Assembly (NCBI GenBank): GCA_039881145.1
Contig: JAYKKI010000088.1
Span: forward strand, 5,684,001 to 5,748,000
Length of the DNA: 64,000 nt
Source of the DNA: Druceiella hillmani
Taxonomy: Eukaryota > Arthropoda > Insecta > Lepidoptera > Hepialidae
Reading direction: 5' to 3'
How positions within the stretch are numbered: the stretch's first letter is position 1; every line of letters begins with the position of its first letter. This document shows, one piece after another, positions 58,710-64,000 of this stretch. Under the pieces are notes generated by a model. The model ran no database searches. It saw nothing but the letters and a program-made list of their open reading frames with translations, and had not been told where the DNA came from. Position numbers and translations under genes: made by a program.

Positions 58710-59320
58710 GTATCCAAATTAACACACTGTTTAAATAGCGCCAATTTTCTGTTTGGTAAGATGTAATGTTGTTAAACGTGAAAATGGATTGACATTTATC
58801 TGTCGGAAAAAGCTATAAAACGAAATCTTAGGTTTCGTTCTTAAATATTTACACATTCTTGACTTTTTTATTAAATTAAATAAATGCGGTAAAAGAAATG
58901 GGTGTTTAATTATTTTCTTATTTTCAGAATTTTTTAATTTATTCCAAGTGCTGAATTTTATTCTAAGAGCTTCGCTATTATAACACACTAAAGGCTTCAC
59001 CAGTATTATAATGGTATTCGGCATACACTAAAATTATTTTCCAAACAATGGCTTACACAAAAAACAATGTATTCACTAAATTCCGTATTAGAAAAGTGAA
59101 AACTGGGGAACGTATTAGAAAATTTTAACTTTAATTTAATTTTAACCAAAGCCACTGATGCACACTAAGTAAACATGAATAACTGCCATTTTAAAAACCA
59201 TAACTGTCTTATCAAAAGGTTTAAAACATTATAATTGGTTTAAATAGACATATGTAAGTATAGAAATATTAAATAATACATAAACCATGGAGATTTCTTT
59301 TGTAATCGTAATATAATAAA
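58710..59320. other. No feature recognised
   Basis: One 97-codon minus frame (58731-59024) has no recognisable motif: basic, leucine-rich, and probably chance. Confidence 0.4.
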
Positions 59321-59384
59321 ATTGTTTGCTTCTTAATATTAATATTTGTAATTATACTAATATTATTATTAAGAAGCAAACAAT
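59321..59384. repeat. Inverted repeat, 26-bp arms, 12-nt loop
   Basis: ATTGTTTGCTTCTTAATATT at 59321 and its complement ending at 59384 pair over 26 bp with one mismatch. Confidence 0.9.
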
Positions 59385-59818
59385 AATTTACTTACATATT
59401 AAATTAAATAATATTGTGGTAATGGTAATTCAAATAAGTTTACTTTGAAAATCGATGTTAGTATTTTATTTAACTATATCTTTTAAAGACTTTCGAATGG
59501 CAATAATTTTTGTTTACGAATTGTAAACAACCTTTACCTTGAAATCGAACACTTGCCTCTTTTATCCTTTTTTTTATAACTTTTTTTTCCAAACTATGCT
59601 AAAAAAGGGATAGTCAGAAAAGTGAAATTCACCGTGCATCGCTAATAGGGATATTTATGCGGTTTCCATTCCCTACGTTTATAGAAATAAGAGATCTAGG
59701 TTGATTCATTACTTAGAATAATTTTTAAATTTCAGAAAAAAGAGACGCGATAATAAAAAAAAATAGTTATATTGCAATCTAGCCATGATGCACAATTACG
59801 GATTGTAGTAGTTAGTGC

Positions 59819-59870
59819 CACTTTTAGTAAAAATATATACATTACACAGTATCTATTTTTACTAAAAGTG
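59819..59870. repeat. Inverted repeat, 21-bp arms, 10-nt loop
   Basis: CACTTTTAGTAAAAATATAT at 59819 and CTATTTTTACTAAAAGTG ending at 59870 pair with one mismatch. It lies about 40 bp before the start of the duplicated segment 59890-61760. Confidence 0.9.
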
Positions 59871-59889
59871 AGAAAAATATATTACATAA

Positions 59890-61760
59890 GACTGAAATTT
59901 ATAAAAAATATTAGTGAAACTCATAAACTCAAGAAATTCTTATAAAATATCAACTACTATCTATTGTATACGAATCCCAAATAATTAGGATTTATAAAGA
60001 TAAAAGATCCTAAATTTATTTACATAATATAACTCTTACATATAAAATTTTAAGAATATCGGTTTAAAATTTGAGATATAAAAACAGAACAAACAAACAT
60101 AATAATTTTCGCAATTGCTAGATATGAATAAAGAAGAATAATAGAATAATGTAGTATTGAATGGAATGAGATTACACAGTGATAAGGAATAGTGTTCAGA
60201 ACAATTTTTTCAAATACCTTTTGAATACCGAATGCCACAATTAAGTTTGTACTGGAGTTTAGACTTTATCCAGAAGTCCTCATAGGTAGTGAGACCGAAT
60301 TTGGAAATGGAACGGTTAAATTTATGGAATGAAGGTATAGTCGCAATTCAGTTAATGAACTTCTTTGATGACGTCCTTCATGTCTTAAGAAAAAAAAAAT
60401 TTTAAGTTTCTCTAATATTTTTATCTAGAAGAAAGTTTAAAATGTTCATGACATTTTTAATGAAATTATTTACACGTTACTAAAAAATTAACTTTGTGGC
60501 TTACTTAAATTATCAATTCGAAAAAACTTTCGTTTATAATCAGGCACTAAGGAGAAGTCAATATTTCACTGATATTGACAAACGGCTAATAATTTACTTT
60601 GTATTATTCATATCAAGACTAAAATTGTTGCGAATAAAAATTAAGTGATTATGAATTTTTACAAAGTTATCGCCCAATGTATTCAAAACTTTTAATCGGA
60701 TTAAATTGTATTCGTTAAATATTGTGATTTAAATTAAAGAATCTTTTCGCGCATACACTAACACACATCTGAATAGTTCAATTTTATATCTTGTTTAATG
60801 GTTTTTACCGTTTTTTTTTAATTGTACAAGAATGCCAACATAATACTTTACAAAACTGATTAGCTCCTTTGCTAAAAATACTACGTATGAGTTTCCCTTA
60901 TCAATTCATAGCGTGAACTTTTCCAATTCATCATTGATTCTCTCGAAATCTTAATTTTGTTTGAAAATTTTCAACTTCACAGGTATCTGATCGAATCGAA
61001 TGCGATTCTTCGATCCGGGTCGAGTTGTAAAGTTTGACAGCCAATAAATTAGGTCGCGAATGAAAAGTGCTTTACGAACTGATTGAGAGAAATGCTTTCC
61101 CCTTTCTCTTTTAGGAGCAAAATTAAAAAAGTTCATGAATAAATATTATTTACAAACGACTACTCTATATGAATATGTTATATAAAAACGTATTATTTTG
61201 TTTTGTCGCACGGAAATTAATACATGAAAATATCGTTTACATGCTTCAAATCAACAGTAAGTTTATGCATTTCATGGTCAAGATGTCGTGAGTAGATATC
61301 ACAAAATGTTAGTTGTAAATTATTAAAGGGCTGATAGAAGATTAATGCCTTATTTTTATAGCAATTAATGATATGCATAGGTTCTATTTCATGCCAAATA
61401 AGTATAATGCCAAATAAGTATTAGTGAATTACCTACTTTGGCTCTTTGATTTGGCTGCTCGTTGTAGTAAAACTTTACAGCCAATTAGAGGAATACAAGT
61501 ATCGATTGCGGAATGTAACAAATTTTTCACATTACTGTTTTTGTTATATGTTTTACACAATTAAAAATCATAATTTAATAGCGAAATATAAGAGCGCGTT
61601 TGGGTCAAATTCTCTATGAAATTAAAAATACTACTTGATGCACTAACGACTAAATTGCAGAGCAATTTACTATCCTCACTCTCGTTAGGTCATTTTTGTA
61701 AGACTTTTTTGTGACGCTGCTTTAGGCAATTTATAGATATATTTGTCAAGTACAATGGTG
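59890..61760 (-). repeat. Repeat segment, partner of 49430-51340, with modules F and R
   Basis: Contains module F (60230-60510) and module R copy 10 (60820-61170: GGGTCGAGTTGTAAAGTTTG, AGCCAATAAATTAGGTCGCG, TGATTGAGAGAAATGCTTTC). The rest aligns in order with 49430-51340. Confidence 0.8.
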
Positions 61761-61805
61761 GCATTATACAATCATGAAACATATTGTCAAGTACAATGGT
61801 GGCAA
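61736..61805 (+). repeat. Short direct duplication
   Basis: TTGTCAAGTACAATGGTGGC occurs twice, about 42 bp apart (near 61743 and 61785). A second local duplication, ATGCCAAATAAGTAT, occurs twice at 61390-61425. Confidence 0.85.
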
Positions 61806-61929
61806 AAATTGCCTCAATGGAACAAAAATCATTAATAATTTAATTTATTAATAAAATACCTGAAAAATATTTAATATCTTTACTGCGTCCAGCTATCTCT
61901 TCATTATTTACTAATTTCTTTAAAAATTA

Positions 61930-62328
<399 letters not shown>

Positions 62329-62469
62329 CTCTATGCCTTATTTAGTTTACCAATTTCAAAATTTTGGTATATACGATACCGCTTTAAAGTATTTAGCCTC
62401 CAAGAAAAAATGTATTTCATAAGACTAAATAAATTAAACTACCATGTAGTAAGGTCAGAATTAACAAAT

Positions 62470-63631
62470 ATTTTAAAATTATGGACTCATCAATGTGCCA
62501 TACCTTTTCCAGTCAAGTAACTAATTTCTTCAATGTCGTCTTGGTTATTCTTTGCCCCTTTTCTTGCGGTGCTCTCCAGAAGTGTTTCTCAAAATGTCGG
62601 GCAAGTTGTTCGTATCTGCCTGTCAAGCCCATCCTAGAAAACACTCTATCGAGATCGAGTCAGGCTACCGTGGGGCCACGTCATAACTTTCAAAACATTT
62701 TGATGTTCTTTTTCTTTTCAAAAGCTTGTGCTTTGTCGATGTGTGTTTGGGATCATTGTCGTGTTGAAATAAAAATTCTGGATCAATTAAGCAGGTTCTA
62801 GAATACATAATATTAATTTATAAAAGATTTTCGTAACAGCCTTTTTTAGAATTCTTTGTATTCTTACAAGATTTCTCAAACTAGAATCTTAAAAGTAGCC
62901 TCAAACAGTCATAGATCCTCTACCGTAATTATTTGAAGTCCACAATGCATGCTTCCTTTGCTCTTTCGTTAATCTGTCGACGGATGAAGACTCAGACCAA
63001 AAAAGTTCAAACTTTGGTTCATCGATATTTACCCAGTCGTCAAGTGTCGAATTCTTGTGTTCTCTAGCCAAATTAAGCATCTTTTTCTTACATATAGCTT
63101 AAAGAAGCGGTTTTGAAACTGCTTAAAAACTGTGTTGAAAAGTATTTTTTTTGACCGTGAAGACACTGACAGGTCTATTGTAGTCATTGTTGAATTCTGT
63201 TACTATTTCCGGTGCCGCTAAATGTCTGTTATATCTACTATTCAGAACTATGCTTGAATTTTTACCCAAAATTGTCGCTTTTAGTCAACCTGGGCGACAT
63301 TCATTGAAAATTATGAATTGAGTCACAGATTTCGCGATAACGTAGTCCACAATTAGTATTACCGGATTTATTAAGGCCGATAATTATCCCTTTTGTGCCA
63401 TAAGAATGTTCGCTGTTTGTGTCCATTTTGTACACAAAATGAAGTGGATATTCCCTTAGTCAACCTGGGCGGCGAAATTATGAATTAAATCACAGATTTC
63501 CTGAAAACATAGTCCTCGGTTTGCCTCGGTATCTTTGGTACTTTTTAAATTCCACAATTAATATTACTGGATTTATGGAGGCCGATAATTATTCCTCTTG
63601 TATCTTAAGAATGTCTGCTGTTTGTGTCCAT
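62470..63631 (-). pseudogene. Tc1-family transposase, degenerate
   Basis: Minus-strand reading: MDTNSRHS and TRGIIIGLHKSS (outer start 63631; a second start at 63426); CDLIHNFAAQ; LAAPEIVTEFNNDYNRPVS (about 63220); MLNLAREHKNSTLDDW (about 63085), then DEPKFELFWSES (usual DESKFELFGS, first Asp kept); GRGSMTV then GYF; LRNLVRIQRILKKAV; QNFYFNTT / HDNDPKHTSTKHK (about 62765, second Asp kept); SPDSISIE (usual SPDLNPIE; the third acidic residue Glu or Asp is in a decayed stretch); then LDRQIRTT and LEKVWHID near 62470. Several stops and shifts. The 5' end of the gene is tandemly duplicated. Length is as expected for a full Tc1 protein (about 340 codons). Confidence 0.9.
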
Positions 63632-63660
63632 TTTGTACACGAAATAAGATGAATATAAAC
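63281..63660 (-). repeat. Tandem duplication of the Tc1 5' end
   Basis: Unit a (63281-63455) and unit b (63456-63660) both begin TTAGTCAACCTGGGCG and end past GTTTGTGTCCATTTTGTACA. Unit b holds about 37 extra bases (from CTCGGTTTGCCTCGG) that fit the reading of the transposase; unit a has lost them. Both carry the ATGGACACAAACAGC start on the minus strand. Confidence 0.88.
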
Positions 63661-64000
63661 ACTTTTGTATGTTTTTAGAACCAAACATTTGCAGTTTAGA
63701 GTAGCATGTTTCTTGGTTTTTAGGTAGTAATTGAGATACTAATTAAATTTATTGTTCAATAACTTCGTTGAAAAAGTAGGTATATTTTAAAGTTTAACTA
63801 CAAATAAATATATTTGGAAATATTATTTTAGTTTTATAACCACGAGTAGGTAAATAACTGTTTTTTTGATATTGTACTGGGATTCAAACAACCAAATGAA
63901 AAAAATGGTAATATATTTTAGTAATGTACAGAAAAACTCACGTCATTAAAAGTATTTGGTAACTTTTAATCGGTAGTGTACACTAATAGAGAGTTTAATA
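63660..64000. other. No feature recognised
   Basis: AT-rich DNA to the window end. The outer terminal repeat of the Tc1 element would be expected here, but I cannot identify it. Confidence 0.5.

Noticed and set aside
62481..62801. Plus-strand 106-codon frame
   Set aside because: Antisense to the Tc1 transposase C-terminal half.

Overview
This is an AT-rich eukaryotic window with no bacterial gene organisation. I found no intact gene and no recognisable host exon. Every convincing coding signal is a decayed transposable element, and the rest is diverged repeats, simple sequence and hairpins. The mix (mariner and Tc1 elements, a Tigger/pogo element, a Helitron, jockey/CR1-type LINE tails, a Transib/RAG1-like relic, a YqaJ-domain relic and a tRNA-derived SINE) points to an arthropod, most likely an insect. 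The species cannot be named from sequence alone. Family names come from recognising residue patterns in hand translations; no database search was run.

Layout. Bases 1-4500, 8380-10160 and 13860-20480 are three direct, diverged copies of one large repeat. The third copy is broken by two insertions: 17580-18950, which holds a coding relic and a 162-bp perfect palindrome, and 19438-20250, a LINE. Between copies 2 and 3 lie a 184-bp polypyrimidine tract (10413-10596) and a SINE with a perfect 10-bp target duplication (11719-11930). Bases 20959-25620 hold a TA microsatellite, two arrays of a ~150-170 bp tandem repeat flanking a YqaJ-domain pseudogene, and an A-rich tandem array.

From 26 kb to the end, the same repeat modules appear again, mostly in the opposite orientation. 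Module R (marker GTCGAGTTGTAAAGTTTGAC or its variants) occurs at least ten times: three plus-strand copies before 17.3 kb and seven minus-strand copies after 26.3 kb. Into this background sit a Helitron (about 29.98-33.2 kb), a Transib/RAG1-like fragment (34.13-34.99 kb), two convergent LINE 3' tails (40.2 and 41.1 kb), a mariner (51.6-52.5 kb), a Tigger/pogo transposase (56.15-57.99 kb) and a Tc1 transposase (62.47-63.63 kb).

All transposases carry stops, frameshifts or deletions, and several have lost catalytic residues, so no element here looks autonomous. The most unusual feature is the number of perfect or near-perfect local inverted repeats. In two of them, comparison with a sister repeat copy shows that one arm is resident sequence and the other a newer inverted copy, which suggests recurrent fold-back or template-switch events.
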